Assembly (NCBI GenBank): GCA_039566865.1
Contig: CM076943.1
Span: 17,725,501-17,789,500, forward strand
Length of the DNA stretch: 64,000 nucleotides
Origin: Aurelia coerulea
Taxonomy: Eukaryota; Cnidaria; Scyphozoa; Semaeostomeae; Ulmaridae
Direction: 5' to 3'
The notes under the pieces are model-generated. The model made no database searches and had not been told where the DNA came from. It was given only the letters and a program-made list of their open reading frames with translations. Positions 45,796 through 58,279 of this stretch are shown here, one piece after another; position 1 is the stretch's first letter, and every line of letters begins with the position of its first letter. Position numbers and translations under genes: made by a program.

Positions 45796-47070
45796 CAGTC
45801 GCGAATTTATAGGTGGCAAGTGGGGGCAACTGCCCCCTCACCCCCATCACGATGCAAATTCAGCTTGGCGCCCCTTTTCGGCGACAAAAGCGCCCCTCAT
45901 CCTGAATCTAACGCACAATTTTTTAATTTTTTTCGATTTAAATATAGGGCAAACATATGAATCAAGATGTTACCTAGTAGAGCATAGGAATCTTTCGTCG
46001 TACATAGCCGATTGCTCGTGGCCCATGGTCGAAACCGCCAAAGCCTCATTTTCACGGACCAATCAGACGGCTAAAAAGCGAAGGAGACAAAAGAAACCCG
46101 TGAAGATTTTCCTAAATTTTACCTACCTTCATAAAACGCAACCAGGACAAAAAACTGCTTGAGATTTCCCGAATTTGTTTAAAGCAATCTACTCTCCAGA
46201 TGTTTGGGAGTACAAGTTTGGATGCCGGTTAAAATATCTTCAGGATTGGCGGAGTTATTGCCTCTCCAATCGACAAAATCGGCGAAGGCTTGTCGAGACC
46301 TGTTTACGCCACTTCAAGTCAGGTGATAAAGCCTCTTGATAAAACCCCTTTTGAATTTTATAAGTTATTTCGCAACGAGCAAACTTTTGCCATGAATGTA
46401 AAAAGTAGTACAATACAGAAACTTCCCTAGAGTATTGCCACATGACTTGAAATGCGCGAACAAGCCTTTGTAGACTTTTTCAATTCACATAGAAACCGTA
46501 GAGGCATTGAATCTTCAATAAAAGAAAATTTAGCGAAAGACAATAACAAGAACAATTGAAAACACAGATTGTGGCGTTTTCGGGTCGTTCTTACAACAAT
46601 CACTATTGTTATTACTATTGTCTCCCGGCCAGAATCTCTATTGTTCGAGGTTCAGTTCCTTGTCGGTTTGTCTGTGGCCATAACTCCACCAATCCTGGAG
46701 ATATTTTAACCGGCATCCAAACTTTTACTCCCAAACATCTGGAGAGTAGATTGCTACAAACAAATTCGGGAAATCTCAAGCAGTTTTTTGTCCTGGTTGC
46801 GTTTTATGAAGGTAGGTAAAATTTAGGAAAATCTGCATGGGTTTCTTTTGTCTCCCTCGCTTTTTAGCCGTCTGATTGGTCCGTGAAAATGAGGCTTTGG
46901 CGGTTTCGACCATGGGCCACGAGCAATCGGCTATGTACGACGAATGATTCCTATGCTACCTAGTAGTAAATACAAAGAATTTTCTTTAAAAATCGTATCT
47001 TATTTTTAGCACCATCCTTCCAAGTTGCCCCCCCCCCCCTCCCTTCAGCTTTAGCGTAGATCCGCCCCTG
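45796..47070. mobile_element. hAT-type element interrupted by a Mutator-type insertion
   Basis: The right tip, inverted CAGGGGCGGATCTACGC, and the left tip CAGTCGCGAATTTATAGG are hAT-like. The flanks AATCCTCC (45788-45795) and AGTCTTCC (47071-47078) agree at six of eight positions. G/C tracts next to GGGGGCAACT and AGTTGCCCCC lie near both ends. The insertion at 45981-46957 fills most of the interior. Confidence 0.6.
45981..46957. mobile_element. Mutator-like element with ~275-bp inverted arms, 9-bp TSD
   Basis: The perfect tips AGCATAGGAATC / GATTCCTATGCT are flanked by identical ACCTAGTAG at 45972-45980 and 46958-46966. The arms stay inverted for about 275 bp (CGTCGTACATAGCCGATTGC, ATGCCGGTTAAAATATCT). 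The unique centre (about 46,255-46,670) has no recognisable transposase. Long inverted arms with a 9 bp duplication are the hallmark of Mutator-like elements. Confidence 0.9.
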
Positions 47071-47128
47071 AGTCTTCCTTGTTGTTAATGGTGCAGAACG
47101 TATCTCTCAGCGACGGAAAACGTCTCTC

Positions 47129-47204
47129 TAGCCTGACTCACAGACCAAACGAGGAACTCGTAACTACGAGTTCTACGAGTTCTCGTTTGGTCTGAGTCAG
47201 GCTA
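47129..47204. repeat. Perfect-ended hairpin
   Basis: TAGCCTGACTCACAGACCAA is inverted at the right end (TTGGTCTGAGTCAGGCTA, one base shorter), with CGAGAACTCG-type inner pairing. It is probably a tiny fold-back MITE. Confidence 0.7.
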
Positions 47205-50103
47205 ACATCTCTCCCACTTCTCTTGTTTGTAAAAGACCGTTTACTTACAGCGTGGTTTACAGCTGCAACTGACACAGACACACAGACAAAGACAGAGAGC
47301 ATCAACTGCAGAGAATGCCAGAACAAATCCCAAAATAGGCACTGAAGATGGTACTTCAGGTTAAGATAGTATAACGTTGATTGCCCCTATTATAGTTTGT
47401 AGAAGGCTTGTTCACCCGCTACTTACGAACTGCACAGACTAACATGCAATCAATGCCATTGCTCGCTGCCTTCCTTGCATGTGGCCCCACTATGCTCATT
47501 TCCATTTAGTCTATTAGCAAAGACCTTTTTTGAAAGCAAAAAGTAATGAAAAATATAGTAGACTGGGCAATAACCTAGAAAATATTTTACCGACTGTTTC
47601 CAACGATACTTTAGCATACTTCTTGCGACACAAAACCACAGGCAAAGTAATATTATGGCAGTATCGATCGATAGAAGTTCAAAATGCCTCCTCTAAAAAA
47701 TTAATTTCCAACCACAATTTTCCCTCCAGAGTTGGAAATTGTCAATTGTTCAATTCTCAACAATGTTCTACTCCACAATTTTCTTGTTTTTCTATCCTTC
47801 CCAACGTAATTAACTTTTGATTTTCCCAACAAATATTGGCAGTGATCAATTTTTTTGAAATAAGATAAGAAACTTCATCGGCAATACGCCAAAGCCAACC
47901 CAAGTTATTGCAATATCGAGTGCCTACAGCAGAAAGTATTCGTGCAATAAGGGGGGGACATTAGTTTGAAGCTGGAAATATTTACTTCAATTTTCGGCTG
48001 GAACATTTCTTAGATTAATTCTCAGCTTAGCTATCATGTATCAATTCTCATATTGAGACATTTTCGTCAAATATTATCGGCATATGTAATATTAACTTTC
48101 TACATCTTAGCAACAAGACAGATTACGTGTTATTTCTAATATTTATGTCTCTCAGCTGTTACACTAAAAATATTGCTTCCATATGTGCACTATGAAATTA
48201 CATAGATTACCAAGCAAAGACATGGACACCCATCATTACCGTAGCCTTCTCTGAAAAGATATGACTTTGCTAAGACTAGAGTTAGCTGACTTAGAAAAGT
48301 TATGAAATAGCTGCTGAGCTCACAACAGACCGTCCTTGCAATAATAACTGCAAGCTAAAACTGACACCATACATTCAAATGTGCTGTTTGACGTTTAAAA
48401 GAGATCTCTTCCTAGTTGTGTAATGAAAGGGGTGTGTACCAATAACACATCAACTTTCTCCAAGAATTCGGAAGTCTGACTCCACTAATCAACGATAGTA
48501 TGACCCTATGCGTTATCACTCCGTAATTACTGCAATTATCTGATGGTCTTCTACAATACAAATCTCTAAAATTCATTTAAAGTTGATATTAGAACTTTGT
48601 CTGAGTAAAATCAATAATTATTTAAACCCACCCACTAAATGACTAATAAATAGTACTGTAGCTACATAGTGATGGATAAATTATCCATATATCAATCTAT
48701 ATCTCAATATTTGTACTTATTACTGTGTCGCAGAATTTGAAAATTGCAGCTAAATCTAAATAATTGTGGCTTATGGCTCTGCGTAGCTGAAATCCACGTC
48801 AGTACTGAACCTCAAAATATGACTTTCAGTCAAAATATGGTCTGAACCCAAAGATGTTATCTCACTCTAAAATCAAATAGAAATATATGCGTGGACAAAC
48901 CTTGCCTTTCTTCATACCTCCAGAACTCACTGATGTCTCTCTTTCACAATATATCCCCCTTCCTTGATAAACAGTCTTCTCTTTAGCAAAACTCAGCTTT
49001 TTCTTTGAAATTTTCTCTCGTAAACAGCGTCCTAAACATATAAGTCTTACACACACATGAGCTGTAATCCTTGCAGATAAACTTGTAACTACTCCACTTT
49101 GGTCTAGACTACACAAGGCGAGAGATCTCGGAGCATGACGTATCAATCACGCGTCGATTTTCCTAGAATAATCTGATGGCCTCTTCCAATGCAATCCTAT
49201 TAAGTCACACCATTGGTCGAGCTTTCGAGCCTTTTCGTATGTAAATTATCGGCAATGTAAAATGGTCTGCAATGTGAGACGTTCGCCAATATGGAATGGT
49301 CCGTAAAGCAAAATTGTCGGCTCTTTTCCTAGCTCTGACATGAAAACTGTACAAGGGCCATATTTTTCTGTAAAAGCCGGCTGATCATTTCTATGATGAA
49401 TGTAATAGAGACGCTTTTGATTAGCGTTGTAAATTATTAGCTTTCAATTGCTCTAAGCATAATGTAAGATTGACCACTAATTACCTACTTTAATACCATC
49501 CAGGTTGTTTGAGGTGAAATGCTGGGGGGTTTCTTCTGCTTGAATCTCAAATGTACAAGCAACATTGCAAGGGTGCGGAGAGAAAACACATTTTAACCCA
49601 AAGACATGGCCCTTATTTAGAACCGTTGAACCATCAAAAGATAGCCTTTGTCAATACTTGACTGTTGTCAAGGATAGGAGAGCCTGCATTTCAAAACGTG
49701 TCTACTTTGAACTACCAGTAAGCTACCATATTGTCAATCCATTCCATTGAACCCAATCCAATCCCAGCTTCCAAGCTTCCGATTCAATCCATTCCGTGAT
49801 GAAAATAGTAGCTAGAGGACTCCAAAGCAATCTCTACTCAAGCACAAGTTAACATCGAAGAGGCAAGTCAGATATTGAAATGAGACAATTCTTTGCTTGA
49901 TAACGGGCTATGCTTGAAACGTCGTGCTTATTTCAATTCGCATCAAAGTGCTTATATTTTACTTTATTTACTTGTTTATCTTTGTACAATTGCACTTCAT
50001 GCAACAAGAAGAGATTTGTTTATCATTGAAATGAGACGCTGGAAAAAAGGTAGAGAAGAACATTTAAAGTACTGATTCCTTTCAGTTGCATGAGTCTCAT
50101 TTT
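47205..50103. other. No gene recognised
   Basis: The longest stretch of the right half without repeats or recognisable coding motifs. Frames of 61-96 codons are present on both strands but resemble random sequence. Confidence 0.45.
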
Positions 50104-50264
50104 CAGTGGCAGACACTTGGGGGTGAAGGGGGTGTGACCCCCCCCCCCTAAACATTGGCTCGATTAAAAATCTTTTGCTCGAAAAAAAAAAGAAATAAAC
50201 AATGATTTTAACTGAAAAAATAGCTTTGCCCCTCTCCCAATATTTAGCAAAATATCAGCCACTG
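50104..50264. mobile_element. Short hAT-type element
   Basis: The left tip CAGTGGCAGACACTTGGGGG and the right tip, inverted CAGTGGCTGATATTTTGC, are hAT-like. The flanks CTCATTTT and CTTTTTTA agree at six of eight positions. A C-run lies near the left end. Confidence 0.5.
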
Positions 50265-50329
50265 CTTTTTTACCTCAAATATTTCACTTTTGTGCCCTCT
50301 TTCCATTAGATTCTTCAATACACTGCAAA

Positions 50330-50612
50330 CAGTGGCAGCGCCAGCCTTAAAAAAGTTGAGGGGACGAAGGAAAAAGGGGGTCTGGGGGCGTAGCCCAGGA
50401 TAAATTTTCAGGACCACACCCTTTTTATAATCAGGAAATGCCCTTTTTACCATCAGCAAACACCCTTCCTTGACTATCAAACTTGTAAAAACACCAACCT
50501 AACCCCTCTTAAGACATTTTCTCAACAGATTTAAACGAATTGGAAGAATGACCTCAGAGAAAAGTGGGGGGACTTATCCTCTCCATTCCCCCCCCCCATG
50601 GCTCTGCCACTG
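50330..50612. mobile_element. hAT-type MITE, perfect 8-bp TSD
   Basis: The tips CAGTGGCAGCGCCAGCC and, inverted, CAGTGGCAGAGCCATGG are flanked by identical ACTGCAAA (50322-50329 and 50613-50620). The interior repeats ACACCCTTTTT-, ATGCCCTTTTT- and ACACCCTTCCTT-like words. Non-coding, 283 bp. Confidence 0.9.
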
Positions 50613-51668
50613 ACTGCAAAAAAAGGTCCCACCATCTAGGCTGAAGCAAAACTGAAAGCTTTCTGAAAGAGGGCCCCTGTCAAATACATAAAACACTCTT
50701 CGGCTTTGCTTACCAGCAATCAAATTCTCATTCCGTAGTATAGGCTGGTAGAAAAAGGATTTTCTTACCTCACAACCGTTTCACCTCTTGCTGATATGTT
50801 TGAGTTGAAAAAGGTACTTTCTTGGGCCACCATTATGGCTTAAAGGGTGGAATAATTCATTTTTCCCATAGAAACTCTTTATTCTTTTCCAACCAGTTGC
50901 AATCTCCATCCAACATACCAGATGGTTTTTCCTAAGATACTGAGAAAATAAGAAAGTAAGATCATTTTAACTCTGCCATTATCAGTTTGAGTATCAACAG
51001 ATGAGCAACTGCATCATATTGTTCAAGTCATACTCTTAGATTGCTTCAAGACCAGAAGTTCATATATTTACCACAAATGCTTTAATCTAGAAAATCTTGC
51101 AACATTTTCACAGAGATGAACATTTCTAAAATTTGAATATTGGCTTCAAGTATTGTACAGTATACACAGGGGCCTTGCACACATCAAACAGGCAAGAATT
51201 CTGAAGAATTTCGAAGAATTCTTCATTTCGAAGAATTCTTCATATAAGGATTAGAATTCTTAAGCCACATGAGAGATTACAAGGACTCTCAGGAATTAGA
51301 CTTAAAGTCCTCCCTGTCAAGAGGAGATCTTTTCTCATGCTTTTTTCATAATCTCAACAATGTATATGAAAAAATAAAACACATTCCCCTTTGAAATTCT
51401 AAGTTTTTTGCACATTCTGCTAAAAATAGTACCCCTTTGCTTGCAGAAATAAAAGCTATATTTTCCCTTCAAATAGTTCAGTTTCCTTGCTAAACACGAG
51501 GGTTTCTGAAAGTTTTTCTGAAAATTAAGGACCAGGGGTCCAGTGTTGCCCAAAAAAAATAAAAAATTCCTTGAGGAGGATTGCTATGATTATTATTTCA
51601 AAACAAGACAGTTCCATGGTTTAAAGTCTGATAACAATTCCAGGAATTATAGCATCTTCAAGTATATA

Positions 51669-52153
51669 CCGGGTGAATCAAGAAAAGTTTACACGTTTGA
51701 CGAGCTGTGGGATAAAAAGTACTGTATGTGTCCGATATTCAAAGCTAAAATTTAAATCTATCAGCCAAAGGTTAACTTAGATAAGAAAATTTTGCTTGGT
51801 AAAATCATTCATCTTTAAGACCCAAATATTAGAAAAATGCCTGTAAGGGGTTTGTATGGGAATCGGGAATTCCACATTCCATTCTGGCCCAGGATTTATT
51901 TGGCATTAAAACTTAAATTCAATTCAATAGTAAAATTTAGAAATAGAATTTACATTTCAATAGCAAGTAGATTTCCATACAAACCCCTTACAGGCATTTT
52001 TTTAATTTTTAGGTCTTAACGGAGTGATTTTACCGAACAAATTTTCTCATCTAAGTTAATCTTTGTCTGATAGATTAACATCTTAGTTTTGCATATCAAC
52101 CACTTTTTATTCCACAGCCCACTAAACCTGTAAACTTTTTTTGACTCACCCGG
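51669..52153. mobile_element. Palindromic mariner-type MITE, CCGGGTGA ends
   Basis: The tips CCGGGTGAATCAAGAAAAG and, inverted, CCGGGTGAGTCAAAAAAAG lie between TA duplications (51667-51668 and 52154-52155). The arms pair for about 215 bp, including ATGCCTGTAAGGGGTTTGTA and its complement. The short centre is unique. No transposase is present. Confidence 0.85.
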
Positions 52154-52439
52154 TAGTATACCAAAGCAAATCTGATGATATTATCAAGATGGTAAACATA
52201 ACATAACATTTGCTTTTGCCTCCGGAAAGGTTTTTGATAGGTTGTGTTGACCTGATGCCAGATTGAAAACTTGGTTGTGCATGCAGAAAATCTTTCATGC
52301 ACAATTCTAATGAAAACAATAATAAACATTGGTTCCATTGCTAACAAACAAAATGACTTCTATGCACATCTTTCAAAGATTCCACTCTGCAACCTACACT
52401 TGCAATTACCGTACTTGATTGCAAGCTTCCTTCGCTTGT

Positions 52440-52713
52440 ACCTTAGTTTTACGTATAGTTTTATGTAGGTCCCCTTTAAGGTAAAGGTTTTTTTTTCTTT
52501 TTTCTTTTTTGTAGTTACGTGTAGTATTAGCAATTATTTTTCTCTCTAGTAGTTACATGCAGTGGTATGTTCGTATTTCCTGTTTTATGTTGCCATGAGG
52601 TAGCCGTAGTTTTCGCTCCAATTGGTATTGTATTAGTAGTAGGGTATGGTATTTTGTAAGTAACGTTGAAAGTAATATGTATTGTAAGCTATTAAATGAT
52701 GTATTAAAAAAAA
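52440..52713 (+). mobile_element. Possible LINE 3' UTR with poly-A tail
   Basis: The sequence is T/G-rich with repeated TAGT and TTACG words and ends TGTAAGCTATTAAATGATGT followed by a run of nine A. This style resembles the UTR of the LINE at 36188-36771, but no coding sequence is present. Confidence 0.3.
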
Positions 52714-53194
52714 ACTCTGGTGTGACATCACAAAATAGATGATAATGCTAGAGATGCATTGTGTTCTAATTAAGTTCTTTTTAACAATTCAATTAGAATT
52801 CAATTAAAGAAAGAATTGCATCTTGGTAAAAAGCTCCCTGTCACCACTCTTAGACTTCGTAAACTGCTCCCTGTTATCATCAGTTATGACATCCACACTG
52901 CTGGCTTTGTCTCTTGCACGGAAGAAATTCTAAATGAATTTTAAATCTTTGAGTGTACCAATACTGTTTCCAGGAGTTTCATATGTGTATTTTGAGAAAA
53001 GATTTGAAAATCCGGAAAAAAACATTTAACAAACATTTGACCCATTACTAAGCGGTTTTGAAGCACTTTTTGCTACGCCAAAGGTTTACACCACACCAAT
53101 TGTCTGAAGACAATAGGTCTATTGTTTCGCCATTGTTCTTGATGTTGCTCTACACCAAAGATATTTGGCGTAACATACATGGTTTCCAGCCTGG

Positions 53195-53381
53195 AGGTCA
53201 AGGTGAAGTTGCGGTTTTTATCGCCAAGCATTGGGATCACAGAAGTAGCTAAGTGCTAATCAAGTCCGCCACCCTTTGTCATGACGCTCAAGTGGTAGGG
53301 CTTTACCTGGTATCGAACCCTGTCCACCTGACTGTTCTGGTTGCAAAGTCAGGGGATTACACCATTGCGTCATAACACCTT
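53195..53381 (-). mobile_element. tRNA-derived SINE, copy 2
   Basis: On the minus strand the A box is TGACGCAATGG (53362-53372) with changes, and the B box GGTTCGATACC (53309-53319) is perfect. The body words CTTGAGCGTCATGACAAAGG and CTACTTCTGTGATCCCAA match the copy at 40676-40864. The tail CTTCACCTTGACC is short. Confidence 0.85.
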
Positions 53382-53730
53382 CAATAATGTGGTGATGAGA
53401 ATCTATTAATTTATTTTATATGGCCTAACACATTTTCCTAGATATTTGGATTCAGCATATGAAAATACACACACAGACTCTCACTCTAAACTTTAGTTAC
53501 TTTAGTCACTCTGAACTTTAGTACACACACACACACTCTCACTCACTAGGAAATTTTGCTGAATTTTTGTTGCCCAAATGGCAAATGTTGCCCAATCGGG
53601 CAACGAGTCTGAGCCGAATTTAAATGAATTTGAATAATAGTGTTTCCCACTGCTGGGCAACGTTTCCCAATTGGGAAAAGTGCCGAAATCATTCGCGTAA
53701 GCAACCAAGCAGTAACCACCAAAAATCGCT

Positions 53731-54360
53731 CCTTCAGTTCAGTTCAGTTTTTCATTTTAAAATTCCACAACATACAAAATTCAATAATAAACAACATTAA
53801 CTAAAGTTATTACAAGTTACAATGACTAAAAAACATCTAATATAAACTATGAATAAATTAATACAGTAATACAATAAACTAGAATATAATAGACAGGAAA
53901 CCTCCCACAACCACCCAGCAACCCACCCAACCCCCGTCCCATGCCCAGCATGCACCAAACCGACCACAGGGACCAAAATCAGACCCAGATGCACCCCAGA
54001 CCCCAACCGGAAGCACCACCCCCGATGACGCAAACAACGGCCATCCCCAGAACCAATCCCGCCACAACTCCACCCGCCCCATCCAACGCGCCCGAAAACA
54101 CTGCAGCCAGACAGCATCCGCTGTCCAACCCCAGTACCCCCGAACACGCCAGACCCAAACACGAAGAGCCACGACGAGACCAGCCCCAAAAACGACAGTC
54201 ATCGACGCCACCCAAAATGGCACCCCCAGCCAAAGCCCAAAACGCACCCACGCCCAACCCAATCCCCATGGCCGACAAAGCGCAAACCAAGCACAAAACG
54301 AAAGGCCAGGCAGGCCACCAGACAGCCACAGGAGACTCCCTGCCAATAATAATAAAGAAC
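53731..54360 (-). mobile_element. Probable LINE 3' region with (GAACT)n tail and GC-rich body
   Basis: On the minus strand the sequence ends with an AT-rich UTR (TTTAAAATGAAAAACTGAAC) and a GAACT-unit tail at 53731-53749, typical of an invertebrate LINE 3' end. Just upstream, 53880-54350 is strikingly GC-rich and strand-biased (G/T-rich on the minus strand, C/A-rich on the plus). It gives open frames of 127-155 codons on the minus strand (Trp/Gly/Val-rich) and 150 codons on the plus strand (Pro/Thr/Gln-rich). Neither protein resembles a family I know. It may instead be a G-rich non-coding 3' segment. Confidence 0.4.
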
Positions 54361-55435
54361 ATAAATGATAAATTTTACAACATAATTACATAGAATTTTG
54401 TATGGGGAGGAATTTCTTAAGGAGGAGCTCTCTCAGTAGATAGACTAATCGAGGAGAGAGCACCCCCTATCCTAAAAACCTATTTTTCACTTTGCAACAT
54501 TTTGCAACATTGCAACATTTCAAATCCTCATTGCAAATTTCTTAGGAATCCAGGAAAAGATTGCAGTTTGAAATACTCACATCATCAGATTTGGCGGTTG
54601 CTTCTTTAGATTGTGGGCTGAGCATTGTTGATGGCCTTGGCTAGGCCATATTCTATTTAGGCAGATTTGGGCCAAGAGTATCACGTTCGTACCACGGTGG
54701 AGGAAAAAGTCATTTCTGCTATGGGAGACACTTTCATTATCATCCCAAAGCATCAACTTCGCTTCAACGGTTGCACTCGTCGTCTTCTTACAACACAGAA
54801 CTAGGATTTGATTTGGCAATGAGTATCTCACTTGCCCGCCTCCGATTGTTGAGTCTGCTCGCAGGCAAAGGACGGGAGCTGCGGCGGAGATTACTCTAAA
54901 GTTTGGCGCGAAAGCAAATCAAAAGCAACAACAACCACATAACTTTTGAATCCCAAATCCCAACAATTTTTTGTGTGTGCACAATGAAACATTGCATTAT
55001 TGACCATGGAATGGATGTAGCTACTATTTCATTTAGGGATCGTTCGAAATATAGCTTAGCTCTTTGAATACCTTGTTTGACGTATTTTGCAATATATGGC
55101 AGTTCTATGGCACTAAACAATGTTGGGCTACAAAATTTTGGGAATACGTCAATGCTTGCAAGTTTGTGATCGGACTTGAGTGAAGGTAAATTTTACAGGT
55201 ACAGTGTAATGTAATCGTTATAAAAAGTGGAAAGCTCTCTACATTCTATATATCCTGTGTCAAATATATATATTGGCATTAAAGAAATGATAAAATGGAT
55301 ACTAAAAGTGCAGATGAAAAACGAACGAGAAATAGACAAAAATTTGATATTCTTAGCACACTTACTTCTCTGTCAAACATATAGGTTTTAGATATTTGTT
55401 GTCGAAATTCAAATATTGTCGCTTAGATATGGATA

Positions 55436-55608
55436 CTGTGGTGGGGCCAGACAGAAAAATAGTGAGGGGTTAAAAGTGAAAAGTTTTAAAACTGGGGGTA
55501 TAAAGGTATACCAAGACATTTTTATTACATTTCCAATTGCAGTTTTAGGTAAATTTTTGGACGTCGGGGCGTTTACCACCTCATAGCCTCCCCCTGGCCA
55601 CGCCACTG
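55436..55608. mobile_element. hAT-type MITE, CAGTGGCGTGGCC ends
   Basis: The right tip, inverted CAGTGGCGTGGCCAGGGGG, and the degraded left tip CTGTGGTGGGGCCAG agree at 10 of the first 13 bases. The flanks TATGGATA and TATTGACA match at six of eight. Non-coding, 173 bp. Confidence 0.6.
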
Positions 55609-56198
55609 TATTGACACCCTAATATTCACTTTTCCTTGGAACCTCCCTGATTATATGAACTCCTAACATAAGTCGAACATTTTAGATCCCAGCTAAAAAT
55701 TACTTTGAAAATTAGTTTGAGGAGAAAAATTAGTTTTCTTCATATTCAAAGTTTCTCATTATAAGAAAAGATTTGCTAAAGTTTCTAGCACTGCTGCAAA
55801 TATCTACTGTGTTCCCTGACAATTAAGTAGAAAATTAAACAAGATTTCAAATTTGCTGTGAAAATTGGTCAAACATAAACGATTTTGCCCAAATTAATGA
55901 AGAATGGAACATCTTTGTAACAATATCCTGGATTTAGGCAGGGGCATTTCACTCATTCGAAAAAGGATATGAGATTTTTCCGAACAAAATAATTTAATCA
56001 GATTTTTGATAGATTTGTCTTCCAAGCAAAAGGACTTTTGCAAAAAGTGTGCAAGATTTTGTGGCAGTGAAATACCCCTCGGATCTTCGGATTTTCGACC
56101 ATCCTGTTACTAGCTTCTTACAGACGGGTTTCTGACATTACATTGGTTTAAACGTGTATCACAGACTTTACTTCTAACAGATATCAGGTCTTAGCGAG

Positions 56199-56645
56199 CC
56201 CAGGCGGGTACTCAGGTAAATTTTGTATAGGGGTGCTCAGGCTGGGGTACAAAGCATCAACCCAAAAAAGTAATTTCTAGCATAAAAATAAACCCAAAAA
56301 AATAATTTTTCCGACCCAACTTACCCAAAGGTTATGAAGTCAGTATCTTAAATCTATGAAAAAGTGCCATGAATGATTAAATTTCTCGTAATCCACTTGG
56401 ATATTTAATTATTTTGATTTTAGTGGTGTTACTTGAGTTTAATTTTTTTTGTAAATTGTTTTTCCCGATTTTTTTACATTTCCCCTTATTTGAGACCCAA
56501 AAAAGTAATCCAGAATTCCAAGAACCCAAAAAAATAACTGTACAAGTTAGTGACCCTAAAACATAGGCTTTGCCCAAATTTTAGACCAAGAAAAGTAACC
56601 TGAGCATCCCTATCCTAGAAATATGAGTACCCCCCCCCCCTTGGG
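56199..56645. mobile_element. Poly-G/C-ended transposon with perfect 8-bp TSD
   Basis: TTAGCGAG flanks both ends (56191-56198 and 56646-56653). The left tip CCCAGGCGGGTACTCAGG and the right tip, inverted CCCAAGGGGGGGGGGTACTC, continue with TATAGGGRTGCTCAGG on both sides. AACCCAAAAAARTAA-type words recur inside five or more times. It is the sister of the interrupted copy at 61818. No transposase is present. Confidence 0.9.
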
Positions 56646-56957
56646 TTAGCGAGTCGATAATCTTTACAAGAAACAAGGTGACAAGATATAAGATGGAATG
56701 GGATCATTCCAATGTGAATGGGAATATAACGTAAGCTCAAAACTATTTTATCAAATGAAACATCTTGTTTTAGGTGTGACACCTGGTACCTCCAAAGCAT
56801 TTTTTGAAATACTGCTAGGTTTTGAAGCCTCATATCCAACATCTCGCAAATAAATATGTAGGCAGAAAAAGATTGAAGGAAACATATTCATGTTTTGGTT
56901 GGGACAAATGTGAAATTTGCAAATTGGTCACAATTGTAAACAAAACGTTCGTATGTC

Positions 56958-57125
56958 CAGGGACGTAGAAAGCAACTCAAACTTGGAGGGGCACGACACT
57001 TCAAGGGCACTTTTTTCATTAAGCTAAAGGGGCACTTTCTGAAATAAAAAGGGCACTTCTTTGTTTATTCCAAAATCTTGGGGGGCACGTGCCCCCAGTG
57101 CCCCCCCCCGGTTCCTACGTCTCTG
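56958..57125. mobile_element. hAT-type MITE, GGGACGTAG ends
   Basis: The tips CAGGGACGTAGAAAGC and, inverted, CAGAGACGTAGGAACCGG are flanked by CGTATGTC and CGTCTGTC, an 8 bp duplication with one change. Inside, GGGGCACTTT-type words repeat. It is a 168 bp relative of the 922 bp element at 28121-29042. Confidence 0.85.
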
Positions 57126-57967
57126 CGTCTGTCTACTTACCATTTTTGGAGCAGTTAAGCGTGAGTTGAATATTCATCAGTTTATTGATTTGGTTGCCAA
57201 CATATCATCAAAACTTAGTCATTGTGCGTTTCTTTATAGGCAAGAGGTTTCTTATCGAGAACGGCAAATCAATGCCTCTTTCTAAGCTAAGATCGCCTCC
57301 ACTTCTCGTCTCCATTTTCCGCCAGGCACTATGCTAGTAAGTAGAAACCTCTGGTAACCTCTCATTTTCACAATTGATTCAAAGACTCTCTCACTCTCAG
57401 CTTCTGGTTGTTGGGTTTTTACTCTCCGTATGACAAAGCCTGCTCTCAAAGGCTTGTCAGACAATGAAGTTTGTTACAGCAACTGAAGCAACCCATCAAT
57501 ATGCTTCATAGACCCATATACCGACCGGATGTGTCGAATCGGACGCAAAAATAACATCTTCTGGTATGCAGTAAATGATGATATTATGACCTATTATGTT
57601 TAATTATGGGTGTGGAGTGTCACGTGACAGGACTCTCACCACAGTAACTAACTTTTTTATGTAGAAATCCAAACGATTGATTTTTTTTCTATCAAATCTT
57701 AAAAAGTCAAAAAACTACAACTACAATTCAACTGTGCCAATCATAGCGGGAAAAGACACAGGGTCATCGAGTTTCCACTATGAATGACACTTACAATATT
57801 TCTTAGAATTAAATACAATAACAAAAAACAAATATGAAAACGGTTAAGGAAAAACGATTGATCATGTTTTTTCAACTTGCAAGACTCTTATAAGCATGAT
57901 TTGAGGAATTACATTCAGTATTCTTGATTAACTTACTAAAATTTCGACCAAATATGCCTATTATCAG

Positions 57968-58279
57968 CATGGGTAGCTAGACACTGCTGTTGTGCTTCTA
58001 TAGAGGAGCGCTGCAACTAATTGATGTACCTGCGGATGAATATTTATTTACTTTTGCGGAGGAGGTAACGAAAGACCGAAAGAAATAAAACTTTCTTTCT
58101 TTCAATCTCTAACGCTAGCTCATAAGAGATTACTACATACTACATATAGTACATTACTACATACTACATTTATGTACATATAGTATAGTACATTACTACA
58201 TAGTAGTAAATAATGTTTTCCTCCGCAAAAGAACACAGCTGTGGGAATCAAACGCAACTGCAGCGTCTAACTACCCATG
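57968..58279. mobile_element. CATGGGTAG-ended inverted-repeat element, copy 1
   Basis: The left tip CATGGGTAGCTAGACACTGC and the right tip, inverted CATGGGTAGTTAGACGCTGC, match the element at 62116-62411. Further shared words are TGTGCTTCTAT, GAGGAGCGCTG and TTTGCGGAGGAGG. The centre holds TACTACATA-type repeats. No clear duplication was found. Confidence 0.7.

Noticed and set aside
53797..54393. Pro/Thr-rich and Trp/Gly-rich proteins on opposite strands
   Set aside because: Both come from the same strand-biased GC-rich segment. Codon structure is not evident, so no protein is claimed.
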